Notes: generated from the sequence alone by a model not told the origin. DNA of 64,000 nt from Bacteroides sp. (GCA_014802015.1 JAAVDB010000012.1:58744-122743), one strand, 5' to 3'. Shown: positions 19,845 to 28,731, counted from the first letter of the stretch. Numbers and translations are program-made.

Positions 19845-19926
19845 TCCCCTCGAAGGGGACAAAAATCGCTAAAATCGTCCCCTTTGAGGGGACAAATTTG
19901 AGCAAAATCATCCCCTTTGAGGGGAT
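19845..19926. repeat. Three tandem short palindromes at a 33-bp period
   Basis: The palindromes are TCCCCT-CGA-AGGGGA (19845-19859), GTCCCCT-TTG-AGGGGAC (19877-19893) and ATCCCCT-TTG-AGGGGAT (19910-19926). Their centres are 19852, 19885 and 19918, exactly 33 bp apart, with similar A-rich linkers. They fill the xseA-gldE gap. The third is followed by T6 on the plus strand, but no plus-strand gene ends here. Confidence 0.85.
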
Positions 19927-20005
19927 TTTTTATTATCTCCGCTACATTATCGCACTCTTCGGGAGGGGAAGGGCGCAATCTTTTTGCAGTGTGGGAAAGG
20001 GGGAC

Positions 20006-21307
20006 TTAGCGGTCGGCCAGGACGGTGGATGTAATTGTACCTGAGGCGAGTGTGGTGACGAGGCGGTCACCCGGGGCAAGCTCGGAAGCCGAGGTGACGG
20101 CATGTCCGTTGACACGTGTGATCGAGTAACCGCGGGCGAGGGTGGCCTGCGGTGACAATACCTGTACGAGGCCGTCAAGACGGTCAATCTGAACGCGTCG
20201 GCGTTCGATCACGCTTTCGGCCGAGGCCGACAATCGTTCGGCCAGCACATCGAGTCGTGACATCTCGGGGCGGAGTGCGGTCACGGCTGTGTCGCTCACT
20301 GCCATGGCGAGGCGGTCGAGCCGTGTGCGCGCGCCGTTAAGTGCCGTTACCGGAAGCTGGCCCAGTGTCGCGCCTATACGTGCTATCTGCTCTTTGCTCC
20401 CCGCCAGAATGTCGGATGCGAGCAGATAGACCTGCGAGCCGAGCCGTTCAAGCGTGTCGAGGGCTTCGTCACCACGGGCTATGAGCCATTCGGCGGCAGC
20501 GGTCGGGGTCTTGACGCGCATATTGGCTACGGAGTCGAGTACGGTGATGTCGCGCTCATGTCCGATGCCGATCACTACCGGCAGCGGGAACTGTGCGATA
20601 TTGGCGGCCAGCTCGTAATTCTCAAAGGCGGCGAAGTCGCTCGTGGCTCCACCGCCGCGTATTATCACCACGCAGTCCCAGTTATCCTCATCGTCCGCTA
20701 TCGCTTCAAGCGCGGCTATGATCGATGACGGAGCGGAGATGCCCTGCATCAGGGCCGGGAACAGGCGTACGTGAAAGTCAAGCCGCGACGGATTGGTGTA
20801 CAACTGATGTATGAAGTCGCCGTAACCGGCCGCTCCGGGGGCGGATATGACGGCTATGCGCAACGGCACGTCAGGCCATTCGAGTTCGCGGTTGAGGTCG
20901 ATGATGCCCTCGTTACGCAGCCGGGCTATAATCTCCTGACGGCGTTTCACAAGGTCGCCGAGCGTGTATGACGGATCGATCTCGGTGATGTTGGCCGAGA
21001 GTCCGTAGGCGGGGTGAAACGATGCCGTTACGCGCACCATTACCTTGATGCCGCTCTCAAGCCGTTGTCCTGTGGCGCGGGTGAATACGCTGTCGATGTG
21101 TGCCAGCGTGCTGCGCCAGATGGTGGCGCGCATACGTGCCACGGGGTCGCCTGTCAGCGGGTGTTTCTGTACCAACTCCAGATAGCAGTGGCCTGAGCGG
21201 CGCACGTCGGACGTCTCTGCGACGACCCACACACCCGCGAGTCCGGGGGTGCCGTTGACCGCGCCTGATATGCGTGAGGTAAATTCTTCGAGTGTGATGG
21301 CTTGCAT
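20006..21307 (-). CDS. xseA: Exodeoxyribonuclease VII large subunit
   Basis: The 433-residue protein has an N-terminal OB-fold (MQAITLEEFTSRISGAV...GVWVVAETSDVRRSGHCYLELV). The Exonuc_VII_L core follows with IAVISAPGAAGYGDFIHQLY, VVIIRGGGATSDFAAFENYELA and VVIGIGHERDITVLDSVA. The C-terminal half is a long coiled region. With XseB it degrades single-stranded DNA to acid-soluble oligonucleotides. No xseB follows, although it often does in this phylum; the partner may be elsewhere. It is the last gene of the sprE-porX-tsaE-birA-xseA set, 5 bp after birA. Confidence 0.92.
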   Translation of the reverse strand: MQAITLEEFTSRISGAVNGTPGLAGVWVVAETSDVRRSGHCYLELVQKHPLTGDPVARMRATIWRSTLAHIDSVFTRATGQRLESGIKVMVRVTASFHPAYGLSANITEIDPSYTLGDLVKRRQEIIARLRNEGIIDLNRELEWPDVPLRIAVISAPGAAGYGDFIHQLYTNPSRLDFHVRLFPALMQGISAPSSIIAALEAIADDEDNWDCVVIIRGGGATSDFAAFENYELAANIAQFPLPVVIGIGHERDITVLDSVANMRVKTPTAAAEWLIARGDEALDTLERLGSQVYLLASDILAGSKEQIARIGATLGQLPVTALNGARTRLDRLAMAVSDTAVTALRPEMSRLDVLAERLSASAESVIERRRVQIDRLDGLVQVLSPQATLARGYSITRVNGHAVTSASELAPGDRLVTTLASGTITSTVLADR

Positions 21308-21312
21308 GGCTT

Positions 21313-22074
21313 TTACAACCGATGTTTGTCAAGAGTGAATGAGATCTCCTTGAATGCGTATTCGCGTGCCGTGCCGTCGGCCTTGTCGATGAGGGTGATA
21401 GGACCGGCCGGTGCGACCGATACGATGCGGGCCGTCATGTCGGTGTCGCGCAGGTTGTCGTGATAAGGGTGCCACCCGTCGCGTCGCCATAGCCGTGCGA
21501 AGTATGCTTCGGCTATCCGTGAGCAGTCGCACGTAAGGGCCTCGTTGACACGTTCGAGGATAGCTGAGACCATGGTCCCGGCGATCGTATCGATGTCAAA
21601 CTCGGAGCCGGGAACGAGCTGGAGCAGCGACACGGGGTTGGGTGCGTCCGAGCGAAAGACGGTCTGGTTGACATTCAGTCCGATGCCTACGATGCAGCGG
21701 TTGATCTCCGTGCCTGTGATGGCATTCTCGATGAGGATACCGCATATCTTACGGTCGCCTGCGTAGATGTCGTTGGGCCATTTGATGCTCACGTCATCCA
21801 AGTAGCGGTCGAGCATCTCTACGATGGCGAGCGATACGGCCTGGGAGATAACGAACTGACGCCCCGGATGCAGGCCCGACGGGCGCAGCATCAGTGACAG
21901 AGTGACGTTCATGCCCGGCTCCGCCTCCCACGAGTTGCCGCGCTGACCGCGTCCGGCTGTCTGCTCGCGTGCCATTACGGCGGTGCCGTGCGTGGCTTCG
22001 TCTCCGAGTGACGCCAGGTAGGAACTCGTTGAGCCGACCGAGTCGAGATGTATGATCCGTGTGTCTGACATCAT
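21313..22074 (-). CDS. birA: Biotin--[acetyl-CoA-carboxylase] ligase
   Basis: The 253-residue protein has the BirA catalytic core: VGSTSSYL, the biotin-binding GRGQRGNSWEAEPGMNVTLSL, KWPNDIYAGDRKICGILIE and GIGLNVNQ. There is no N-terminal winged helix, so it is a monofunctional ligase and not an E. coli-type repressor. It attaches biotin to carboxylase carrier domains. Two adjacent ATG codons (22074 and 22071) are both possible starts. It lies between tsaE and xseA with gaps of 12 and 5 bp. Confidence 0.93.
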   Translation of the reverse strand: MMSDTRIIHLDSVGSTSSYLASLGDEATHGTAVMAREQTAGRGQRGNSWEAEPGMNVTLSLMLRPSGLHPGRQFVISQAVSLAIVEMLDRYLDDVSIKWPNDIYAGDRKICGILIENAITGTEINRCIVGIGLNVNQTVFRSDAPNPVSLLQLVPGSEFDIDTIAGTMVSAILERVNEALTCDCSRIAEAYFARLWRRDGWHPYHDNLRDTDMTARIVSVAPAGPITLIDKADGTAREYAFKEISFTLDKHRL

Positions 22075-22086
22075 GCGTACGACCGG

Positions 22087-22518
22087 TTATTCTCCCCCCT
22101 CGATAGTGAGGCGGCGGCTGCCGTTGTCGAGCACTTCGATGTTGACTCTCACGGTGTCATCAGGCAGGATGTCCTCGATGCGGTCGGGCCACTCGATGAG
22201 GCAGAGCGCTCCCGAGTCAAGGTAATCCTCGACACCTATGTCAAAGGCCTGTTCGAGATTTTCGAGGCGATACAGGTCGAAGTGGTATATGAGCTCGGCG
22301 GTGGTGTCCGAACGGTATTCGTTGATGATGGCGAACGTAGGCGAACCCGTCGGGTCCTCCTCCACGCCGAGCGCGCGGCTCAGAGCGTTGATGAATGTAG
22401 TCTTGCCGGCACCCATCTCGCCGGTAAATGCGTAGACGGTCTCGTCGCCCATCTGTGCCACAAACTCCTTGGCTGCATCGTCGATAGCCTCGATCGAGGG
22501 TATGAGTATCTCTTTCAT
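22087..22518 (-). CDS. tsaE: tRNA threonylcarbamoyladenosine biosynthesis ATPase TsaE
   Basis: This 143-residue P-loop protein shows Walker [15 protein letters not shown], the switch region [14 protein letters not shown], and HFDLYRLE followed by LIEWPDRI. These are the TsaE hallmarks. With TsaB and TsaD it makes the t6A37 modification in ANN-decoding tRNAs. It follows porX by 25 bp on the minus strand. Confidence 0.95.
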   Translation of the reverse strand: MKEILIPSIEAIDDAAKEFVAQMGDETVYAFTGEMGAGKTTFINALSRALGVEEDPTGSPTFAIINEYRSDTTAELIYHFDLYRLENLEQAFDIGVEDYLDSGALCLIEWPDRIEDILPDDTVRVNIEVLDNGSRRLTIEGGE

Positions 22519-22543
22519 ATATCTGTTAAGTGTAGTTGTTTCG

Positions 22544-24088
22544 TTATTTTGAAGAGAGCGTTATCAGCGGTATCAGCATCTCCTGTAGCGAGATGCCGCC
22601 GTGCTGGAATGTGCCGTCGTAATACTGCACATAGTGATTATAATTGTTGGGATAGGCAAAAAAGTCGCGTCCTGTGGCGAAGATATAGGTTGACGACACG
22701 TTGGGAGCCGGCAGTCCGAATCGTCCGGGATTTTTAACCTCATAAACCTCCTTGCGGTTATAGTCGAGATTCTTGCCCACCTTATATCGGAGATTGGTGT
22801 TCGTGTTGCGGTCGCCCACCACTTTGAGCGGTCGGTCCACGCGTACGGTGCCGTGGTCGGTGGTGAGGATTATCTTATAGCCTTTGGCCGCGATGGCACG
22901 GAATATATCGATGGCCGGCGAGTGGCGAAACCATGACTCGGTGAGCGAACGATAGGCGGCATCGGTCGATGCCAGTTCGCGGATCATGCGCGACTCGGTG
23001 CGTGCGTGTGACAGCATGTCGATAAAATTGAACACGATCACGTTGAGATCGTTTTCAAGCAGATTGGAAAATTCCGACAGCAGCTTTTCGCCCGCCGCCG
23101 AGTCATTGACCTTGTTGTATGAGAATCGGCACTTGCGCCTGTAGCGCTCGAACTGTGTGGCTATCAGAGGCGATTCATTGAGATTTTTCCCTTCGGGCGA
23201 GTCCTCGTCCACCCACAGCGACGGAAACATTCGGGCGATGTCCACCGGCATGAGCCCCGAGAAGATTGCATTGCGGGCATACTGCGTGGCCGTGGGGAGG
23301 ATGGAGCAGTAAAGCTCCTCCTTGAATGTGAAGGTGTCGGCCAGAAGTGGCTTGATGGCGGCCCACTGGTCGAGGCGGAAATTGTCGATGAGGATGAAAA
23401 ACACTTTCTCGCCGGCATCAAGCATCGGGAATACCTTTGTCTTGAATACTTCGGGCGAGAAGAGCGGCCGTCCCTCGGCTCTAGGCTCGGTGATCCATGT
23501 CTCATAATTGCGGCAGACGTATTTGCAGAATGTCGTATCGGCCTCGGTGCGCTGCATGGCCAGCAGTTCGTCCATTGAGCTGTCGGTGGATGACAGCTTC
23601 ATCTCCCATTGCACGAGCACGCGATACAGTTCCATCCAGTCGTTCATGCACGAAGCGCTGTTGATCATCGAGGCTATGCGCGAGAAGTCCTGACGGTAAT
23701 CCGTGTCGGCCTTTTCGCTCACCAGACGTTCGCTGTGAAGGTTCTTCTTGATGGATGAGAGTATCTGATTGGGATTGACCGGCTTGATGAGATAGTCGGC
23801 GATCTTGCTGCCTACGGCCTGATCCATGATGTTCTCCTCCTCGCTTTTGGTGATCATTATCACGGGGATGTGCGGGGCTGCCAGCTTGAGACGTTGCAGT
23901 GTCTCAAGGCCTGTTATGCCCGGCATATTCTCATCGAGGATAATCAGGTCAAACGGCTGCTCCTCGGCCAGTGCGAGCGCGTCGGCACCGCTGCAGCAGG
24001 TGACGATGTCGTAACCTTTGGATTTGAGGAACAGTATGTGAGGCTTCAGGAGGTCGATCTCGTCGTCGGCCCAGAGTATTGTTGACAC
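22544..24088 (-). CDS. porX: PorX: response regulator with PglZ-type phosphatase domain, T9SS regulator
   Basis: The 514-residue protein (GTG start) joins an N-terminal receiver domain ([11 protein letters not shown], phosphoacceptor in [17 protein letters not shown]) to an alkaline-phosphatase-superfamily PglZ domain. The PglZ domain keeps metal-site residues: Asp in [11 protein letters not shown], Thr in [12 protein letters not shown], Asp/His in [13 protein letters not shown], and TTDHGTVRV. PorX works with the PorY kinase and sigma factor SigP to control T9SS genes, and binds the secretion machine (family knowledge from Porphyromonas). It lies directly after sprE/porW, another T9SS gene. 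It contrasts with the phosphatase-fold protein at 8036-9667, whose metal site is lost. Confidence 0.93.
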   Translation of the reverse strand: MSTILWADDEIDLLKPHILFLKSKGYDIVTCCSGADALALAEEQPFDLIILDENMPGITGLETLQRLKLAAPHIPVIMITKSEEENIMDQAVGSKIADYLIKPVNPNQILSSIKKNLHSERLVSEKADTDYRQDFSRIASMINSASCMNDWMELYRVLVQWEMKLSSTDSSMDELLAMQRTEADTTFCKYVCRNYETWITEPRAEGRPLFSPEVFKTKVFPMLDAGEKVFFILIDNFRLDQWAAIKPLLADTFTFKEELYCSILPTATQYARNAIFSGLMPVDIARMFPSLWVDEDSPEGKNLNESPLIATQFERYRRKCRFSYNKVNDSAAGEKLLSEFSNLLENDLNVIVFNFIDMLSHARTESRMIRELASTDAAYRSLTESWFRHSPAIDIFRAIAAKGYKIILTTDHGTVRVDRPLKVVGDRNTNTNLRYKVGKNLDYNRKEVYEVKNPGRFGLPAPNVSSTYIFATGRDFFAYPNNYNHYVQYYDGTFQHGGISLQEMLIPLITLSSK

Positions 24089-24142
24089 TTTTCAGTAAAT
24101 ATTTTGGTGGTTCTTTTGTCGTTGGTCTAATCGCAGTCCGGC

Positions 24143-27100
24143 TCAATCGTCCTCGTCCCCCTCCGAGCCGAGCGGATATTCCGGCAGATCGTTTACGGTG
24201 GTGGTCTGCGGGTCGGTCTTCTTGGGCTCGGTCTTTGGTTGAGTTTTCGGTTGAGTTTTCGGTTGAGTTTTCGCGGGAGTCTTGGCGGGAGTCTTGGCGG
24301 GTGTTTTCGTCGGGGTCGCCGTGCCTTTGGCTGGCGGAGGAGCGACATATTCATCCGTGCTGATTGACTCCTTAAGCTCTTCAAGTTCGGCGGGGGCCTT
24401 CAATTCCTCAAACTCCATAAACTCTTCGGGCGGCAATACCGATTCGTGAGTCTCGCGGATGGTCTCCTCACCGATAAAACGGAAGTAGTCGTCAAATGAT
24501 CCCGCGCCCTGAAGGAGCTGTTCGAAATTGCTCTTGCTTATCTCGACCGGGCGTACCGCGGCGGGCATTGTGAACGTGCCGTCGCGCGACAGGAGCGTGC
24601 GGTAATGGTTTAGCTCGGACTGATTGTCGAATCCTTTGATTATAAGCAGGCCGAGAGGCCCGAAGTTCATCACTTCAAGGTCGAAGTCCTTGACTACGTA
24701 GGTCGAGAAGTTGTGGCGCGCCACTTCATAGAGCAGCTGGTTGGGCGACATGGCGTCGGTCGAGAAGAGCAGCACGAGATAGTGAGGCTCGTCGGGCGCG
24801 ATGGTAAACTCCAGTTCGCCCGTCGCTCCTGCCAAAGCTGTCGAGTCGTTGGTCAGACGGATGTCCCACAGCATGCTGCGAGTGTTTGACCCGGACGAGT
24901 GCAGCTGTCGTCCGTCGTTCATACCCTTGTGCCATGCGGCGGCCAGCGGGGCTATGTCGGCGTCGGGATAGCGTTCGAGCAGCGATTTGAGCACTTCGTT
25001 AAATTCGGCCGGCTTATCCTCGGTCACGTAGGCCAGTGCGTGCAGGAACATGAATTTGGGCATGAGGGGTGACAGTGGGTAGTCTTTCTCCATGCGATTG
25101 TAGGCGTCGTGTACGGCTCCGTTGCGGTCGGACAGATAGTTCTCGTAAGCCTGTTCGTAGAGCGACTCCTGTTCCTGCTCCATCCCGCGCAGTTTGTCGA
25201 GATATGCGGGATCTTTCATGGCCACACCGTATTTTGAGTCGGGAAATTCCGACAATATCTTCTGCCGGTATATCTCGGCCATCTCAGGCCGTCCCTGACG
25301 CATGTACATGAGGTAGCGGTTGTGATAGACATCCAGGCGGTATACGTTGTCGGGATAACGCGTCATCAGATCGTCCCACTCCTTCTCGGCGGCAGTGAAA
25401 TCCTCCATGCGGTCCTTGAGTATCAGGCCGGAGTTGTACAGACCCTCCTGTATCACCTCGTTGGCAGTCACCTTCTGGGCGTCGGTGGCGGGTATCTGAC
25501 GCAGGTAATATTCGGGATAATGCGGGTCGGACGCGCGTTGGGCCGCCTCCTGAGTCCCGGGGGTGTCCTCACCGGCTTCGCCCGTGCCGTCATCAGTCTC
25601 CGCATCCTCTGCTGCGCTGTCCTCCTCATCTTCGTCCGACGTGTCTCCGAGTGAGAACGAGGCCTTGTTGCGTCGTCGCCAGTCATCTTCGAGCTTACGT
25701 GAACCCCATCGGCGCTGGAAGTCGGTGCGTCCGGCATTACGTGTGGCCGTGTTGTAGAAATACCACGATTTGTCGGCGTTGAGTGTAAACTCCTGCGGTG
25801 CACCTGTCCCTGACGTGTTGAGGTTGGTGCCGGCCGTCTGTTGCTGGGCGAGATACTCTTCGCGGCGTGCATTCTCGGCCTCCTCTTTCTCTTTTTTCTT
25901 GAGGTCTTCTATGATTTTGTCGATTACCTTGAGCTGTTCGGCCTCGGGGAGCGCGGCCAGTCGCAGCAGCGAGTCGTTGAGCACGACGTTCTGAGTGTAG
26001 ACGGCCAGTTCGTCGAGCACATCCGAGCGTCTTTTGATGGTCGCATAGTCAGGATAGGTCTCGGGCAACTGTGGCACACCTTCGGCATAACATGGCTGGG
26101 CCTTGTCGTAGCGTCCCTGGTCGTAATACAGTCCGCCGAGTGTGACTTGCGAGATGGCTTTGTCGATGCCGTTGCGAGTCGACTTCTCGGCCGCCAGTTC
26201 ATAATTGGCTATGGCATTGACGGTGTCGCGGCGTGACAGGTACAGATTGCCGATGGCATAGTATATCTGGTCAAGATACTCGCTGTTGCTCCCGTAGCGG
26301 GTCATGCGGCGCAGTGCCTTGACCTCGGGGGTGATGTCCGCGCCTTCATAGACCTCGCTCTGTCTGATGCGGGCATTGAACTTTGCGCGATAGGATGATG
26401 CCGCGCTGCCGGCCTTCTTGTATGCCTCGTATGCCTCGGCGTTGCGTCCGAGTTCGGCGCATACGCGTCCGAGTATGAAGTAGATGCGCGATTTCTGGTC
26501 TTTCCCGGCAAGTGACGCAGCCTCGCGCAGCATGGGGATGGCTTTCTCATAGTCATGTGAGCGGACGTAGAAATCGGCGGCTGTGAATGCGTACAGTTCA
26601 CGCAGTGTACGCGAGGTGAGCTGATCCTCCTTGATGCGGGTTATTATCACCTCGGCCTCGTACAGCCAGTCGAGCGCGCAGTAACAGCGTGCCTCCCATA
26701 TTCTCGCCTCAGTGACGGTGGCGGGGAGCCACGTGAAGTGTTTGCTGATGTAATAGAATGTTGATGCCGCTCCGAGAAAATCTCCACCCATATACTGCGA
26801 GCGTCCCATCATCATCCATGCGTTGTGCAGGAACGGGTTGTACTCGTCGCGTTTGAGCCATTGCTTGTATTCGGGATCATTCCCTTTGCCCGACTTGCGT
26901 TTGGGGCGCTTCTTGATGCTGTGCAGCTGAATGGCCTTCTGAGCCTTCTCGATCGAGCGGGTGAATGAGCCTGACGGTTTCGGGGCCGACTCCACGCCGC
27001 GGGCCTCGGCCGGGTGCATTAGCATCGGGCCGGTGTAATCGTCCTCGTAATTCGACTCCATCTCTTTGAGCGTCACCTTATAGTGCTCATCACCGTTAAA

Positions 27101-27265
27101 GTAGACGTTGTAACGTGTGATGAATGCCTGATAATTGCGTGTGGCGGCTGTGTTTTTCTTAGGAGAACAAGCAGTCAGGGCCGTGGCCAGAACCACAGCC
27201 AGCATTACCGCCGCGCTCCACCACCGGTGCCGGCGCGGCGTGCGGATATCAGAATTGTTTCTCAC
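24143..27265 (-). CDS. sprE: Type IX secretion lipoprotein SprE/PorW (TPR protein)
   Basis: This very large (about 1040-residue) lipoprotein has a signal ending in ATALTAC. The start RNYQAFITRYNVYFNGDEHYK is characteristic of SprE/PorW. Many TPR-like helical pairs follow, then two acidic linkers (DEDEEDSAAEDAE region). The C-terminus has tandem KTPA and KTQP tetrapeptides. PorW is a T9SS outer-membrane lipoprotein thought to link the GldK/N ring to the translocon. The frame opens at GTG 27304; GTG 27265 is preferred because AAGGAG lies 13 nt before it and it gives a normal signal peptide. ATG 27205 is a third option. porX follows 54 bp downstream. Confidence 0.88.
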   Translation of the reverse strand: MRNNSDIRTPRRHRWWSAAVMLAVVLATALTACSPKKNTAATRNYQAFITRYNVYFNGDEHYKVTLKEMESNYEDDYTGPMLMHPAEARGVESAPKPSGSFTRSIEKAQKAIQLHSIKKRPKRKSGKGNDPEYKQWLKRDEYNPFLHNAWMMMGRSQYMGGDFLGAASTFYYISKHFTWLPATVTEARIWEARCYCALDWLYEAEVIITRIKEDQLTSRTLRELYAFTAADFYVRSHDYEKAIPMLREAASLAGKDQKSRIYFILGRVCAELGRNAEAYEAYKKAGSAASSYRAKFNARIRQSEVYEGADITPEVKALRRMTRYGSNSEYLDQIYYAIGNLYLSRRDTVNAIANYELAAEKSTRNGIDKAISQVTLGGLYYDQGRYDKAQPCYAEGVPQLPETYPDYATIKRRSDVLDELAVYTQNVVLNDSLLRLAALPEAEQLKVIDKIIEDLKKKEKEEAENARREEYLAQQQTAGTNLNTSGTGAPQEFTLNADKSWYFYNTATRNAGRTDFQRRWGSRKLEDDWRRRNKASFSLGDTSDEDEEDSAAEDAETDDGTGEAGEDTPGTQEAAQRASDPHYPEYYLRQIPATDAQKVTANEVIQEGLYNSGLILKDRMEDFTAAEKEWDDLMTRYPDNVYRLDVYHNRYLMYMRQGRPEMAEIYRQKILSEFPDSKYGVAMKDPAYLDKLRGMEQEQESLYEQAYENYLSDRNGAVHDAYNRMEKDYPLSPLMPKFMFLHALAYVTEDKPAEFNEVLKSLLERYPDADIAPLAAAWHKGMNDGRQLHSSGSNTRSMLWDIRLTNDSTALAGATGELEFTIAPDEPHYLVLLFSTDAMSPNQLLYEVARHNFSTYVVKDFDLEVMNFGPLGLLIIKGFDNQSELNHYRTLLSRDGTFTMPAAVRPVEISKSNFEQLLQGAGSFDDYFRFIGEETIRETHESVLPPEEFMEFEELKAPAELEELKESISTDEYVAPPPAKGTATPTKTPAKTPAKTPAKTQPKTQPKTQPKTEPKKTDPQTTTVNDLPEYPLGSEGDEDD
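24237..24310 (-). repeat. 12-bp tandem repeats encoding KTPA/KTQP tetrapeptides in sprE
   Basis: GGTTGAGTTTTC-type units and GGCGGGAGTCTT-type units repeat in tandem and encode three KTPA then three KTQP blocks. The unit is a multiple of three, so copy number change keeps the frame. Confidence 0.75.
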
Positions 27266-27316
27266 TACAGTAATAACGCTCCTTCGCGCGTGATTATTGC
27301 GCACGCGTGCGGGTAC

Positions 27317-27364
27317 AAAAAAAGAATGAGTAATGCAGATATTAAATCTAACTATTACTCATTC
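27317..27364 (-). terminator. Terminator of the second tRNA-Asp
   Basis: Minus strand: GAATGAGTAAT and ATTACTCATTC form an 11-bp stem with a 19-nt loop, followed by T7. It ends close to the sprE start region. Confidence 0.8.
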
Positions 27365-27378
27365 TCCTCTCTCCTCAG

Positions 27379-27452
27379 CGGTATGGACGGGACTCGAACC
27401 CGCGACCCCCTGCGTGACAGGCAGGTATTCTAACCAGCTGAACTACCACACC
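27379..27452 (-). tRNA. tRNA-Asp (anticodon GTC), copy 2
   Basis: Minus-strand cloverleaf: acceptor GGTGTGG/CCATACC (one G-U), D arm AGTTCAGCTGGTTAGAAT, anticodon stem CCTGC/GCAGG with loop CTGTCAC (anticodon GTC), and T arm GCGGG-TTCGAGT-CCCGT. CCA is not encoded. Identical in the gene body to the copy 165 bp upstream. Confidence 0.95.
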
Positions 27453-27482
27453 AAGGTTTTGAGGTGCTGTTTGTTGGTTTTT

Positions 27483-27529
27483 AAAAAAAGAATGAGTAAA
27501 GTAAACCAGGGTTTGACATTTACTCATTC
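27483..27529 (-). terminator. Terminator of the first tRNA-Asp
   Basis: GAATGAGTAAA pairs with TTTACTCATTC; a T7 tract follows on the minus strand. It is a near copy of the terminator after the other tRNA-Asp. Confidence 0.75.
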
Positions 27530-27543
27530 TCCTCTCTCCTCAG

Positions 27544-27617
27544 CGGTATGGACGGGACTCGAACCCGCGACCCCCTGCGTGACAGGCAGGTATTCTAACC
27601 AGCTGAACTACCACACC
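27544..27617 (-). tRNA. tRNA-Asp (anticodon GTC), copy 1
   Basis: Same cloverleaf and sequence as the copy at 27379-27452. It is nearest to the promoter at 27660-27691. The repeat unit, including 3' flank and terminator, is about 165 bp. Confidence 0.95.
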
Positions 27618-27659
27618 AAGGTTTTTGAGGTGCTATCGGTTAGTTCCGTTTAGCGAGTG

Positions 27660-27691
27660 CAAAGTTATGACGGTTTTGATGACTGTGCAAA
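27660..27691 (-). promoter_or_regulatory. Promoter of the tRNA-Asp pair
   Basis: Minus strand: TTTG (27688-27691), 20-bp spacer, TAACTTTG (27660-27667). The 330-bp gap from 27618 to 27945 holds this promoter and the opposing one at 27898; nothing else was seen in between. Confidence 0.75.
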
Positions 27692-27897
27692 TATTTTCAA
27701 AAGAAAATTGCGATAATGTCGCAAATTACGAAAAAACGAATAATAATTGTTCTGTATGGAGTGTGATTTCTGCCGTCAGGGAGACTTATTTCCTCGGGAA
27801 GACCGTCTGAGGGCCTGATGAGAAAATTTTTGACTTGTGGTTTCAGAGGTTGTCATTAAATTACCTCTTAGAAAAGTCAGATTAAAAACTGCTGACG

Positions 27898-27933
27898 TTT
27901 GGTAAATTGACCGCAATATTGTATATTTGCCAA
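27898..27933 (+). promoter_or_regulatory. Promoter and operator-like dyad of the S24 regulator
   Basis: TTTG (27898-27901), a 20-bp spacer and TATATTTG (27922-27929) form the promoter. The half-sites TTGGTAAATTGAC (27899-27911) and GTATATTTGCCAA (27921-27933) are inverted repeats matching at 10 of 13 positions. They cover both promoter boxes, which suggests autoregulation. Confidence 0.6.
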
Positions 27934-27954
27934 TGAAAAATTCTATTGCAACCC

Positions 27955-28656
27955 ATGATTATGGATACTCTACAGGATAAAAATACCAACGAAATAATAT
28001 CGCGTCTGCGACATATAATGACGCTCAAGCATCTGTCACAGCGCCGGCTCGCCTCGCTGCTCAGGCTTGATCCATCCAATCTGTCGAAAGTCCTGACAGG
28101 CAAACTCCCGTTTACCGAAGGACTTATCAACCGCATTGTCGTAGACCTCGGGGTGTCCAAGCCGTGGCTCAAAGACGGCATAGGATTACCCTACGAGAAG
28201 GAGAGCATGGCTCGCGACATAATGCTTTCATCCGAGCCCGTTCCGCAATGCGTCAATACGGGAATACCCGTCTATGACATCGATGTCACCGCCGGATGCC
28301 GCAGTCTGGAGCAGCTGTTTTGCGAGACACACCCCATCGGCATGATGGATATACCCGAGCTCCCGGCTGACTCACATGTGGTGAAGGTAAGGGGTGACAG
28401 CATGAGTCCGCGTATCAATAACGGCGGATATGTAGCCATAAGGCAGATACGTGATCCGCGCAACATATTCTGGGGACAGATATATGTAGTGCAGCTCGAT
28501 GAATACCGCATGATAAAATATGTGCGCCGTCATCCCGACCCCTCGATGGTGATACTGCACAGTGACAATCCCGCCTATGACGACATGGATGTATCCCGCG
28601 CCGACATCCGCGCGCTCTACATCGTCGAAGCCATCCTTAACTATGAGGTGTATTGA
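27955..28656 (+). CDS. XRE-type HTH/S24 (LexA/CI-like) transcriptional regulator
   Basis: The N-terminal helix-turn-helix (HLSQRRLASLLRLDPSNLSKVLTGKLPF) is followed by an S24 peptidase domain. Visible elements are an Ala-Gly cleavage site in VTAGCRSLEQLF, the Ser nucleophile in VRGDSMSPRINNG, and a candidate general-base Lys in YRMIKYVRRHP. Such proteins repress DNA until self-cleavage, often after DNA damage. It is a standalone gene without phage neighbours. A TTG at 27946 could extend it, but the leader would be very short; ATG at 27955 or 27961 is preferred. Target genes are unknown, though its own promoter carries a dyad. Confidence 0.85.
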   Translation: MIMDTLQDKNTNEIISRLRHIMTLKHLSQRRLASLLRLDPSNLSKVLTGKLPFTEGLINRIVVDLGVSKPWLKDGIGLPYEKESMARDIMLSSEPVPQCVNTGIPVYDIDVTAGCRSLEQLFCETHPIGMMDIPELPADSHVVKVRGDSMSPRINNGGYVAIRQIRDPRNIFWGQIYVVQLDEYRMIKYVRRHPDPSMVILHSDNPAYDDMDVSRADIRALYIVEAILNYEVY

Positions 28657-28731
28657 ATCTTGCCCCTGCATTCGACATTCATTGTCAAACCGGCTCTAAG
28701 GGGGGCTATGAGGCTGTTTTTATCCGTCGTG

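Noticed and set aside
19845..19926. CRISPR array
   Set aside because: Only three units, palindromes of 15-17 bp and 16-18-bp linkers that are similar to each other; no spacers and no cas genes.
27083..27653. Two plus-strand reading frames ending in or crossing the tRNA-Asp genes (with a DGTRTRDPLRDRQ / GLEPATPCVTGRY pattern)
   Set aside because: These are the well-known false proteins made by translating the antisense of tRNA genes; the cloverleaves explain the sequence.
27625..27810. Small plus-strand frame of 61 codons after the tRNA genes
   Set aside because: It crosses the tRNA promoter, has no start signal and no recognisable protein pattern.
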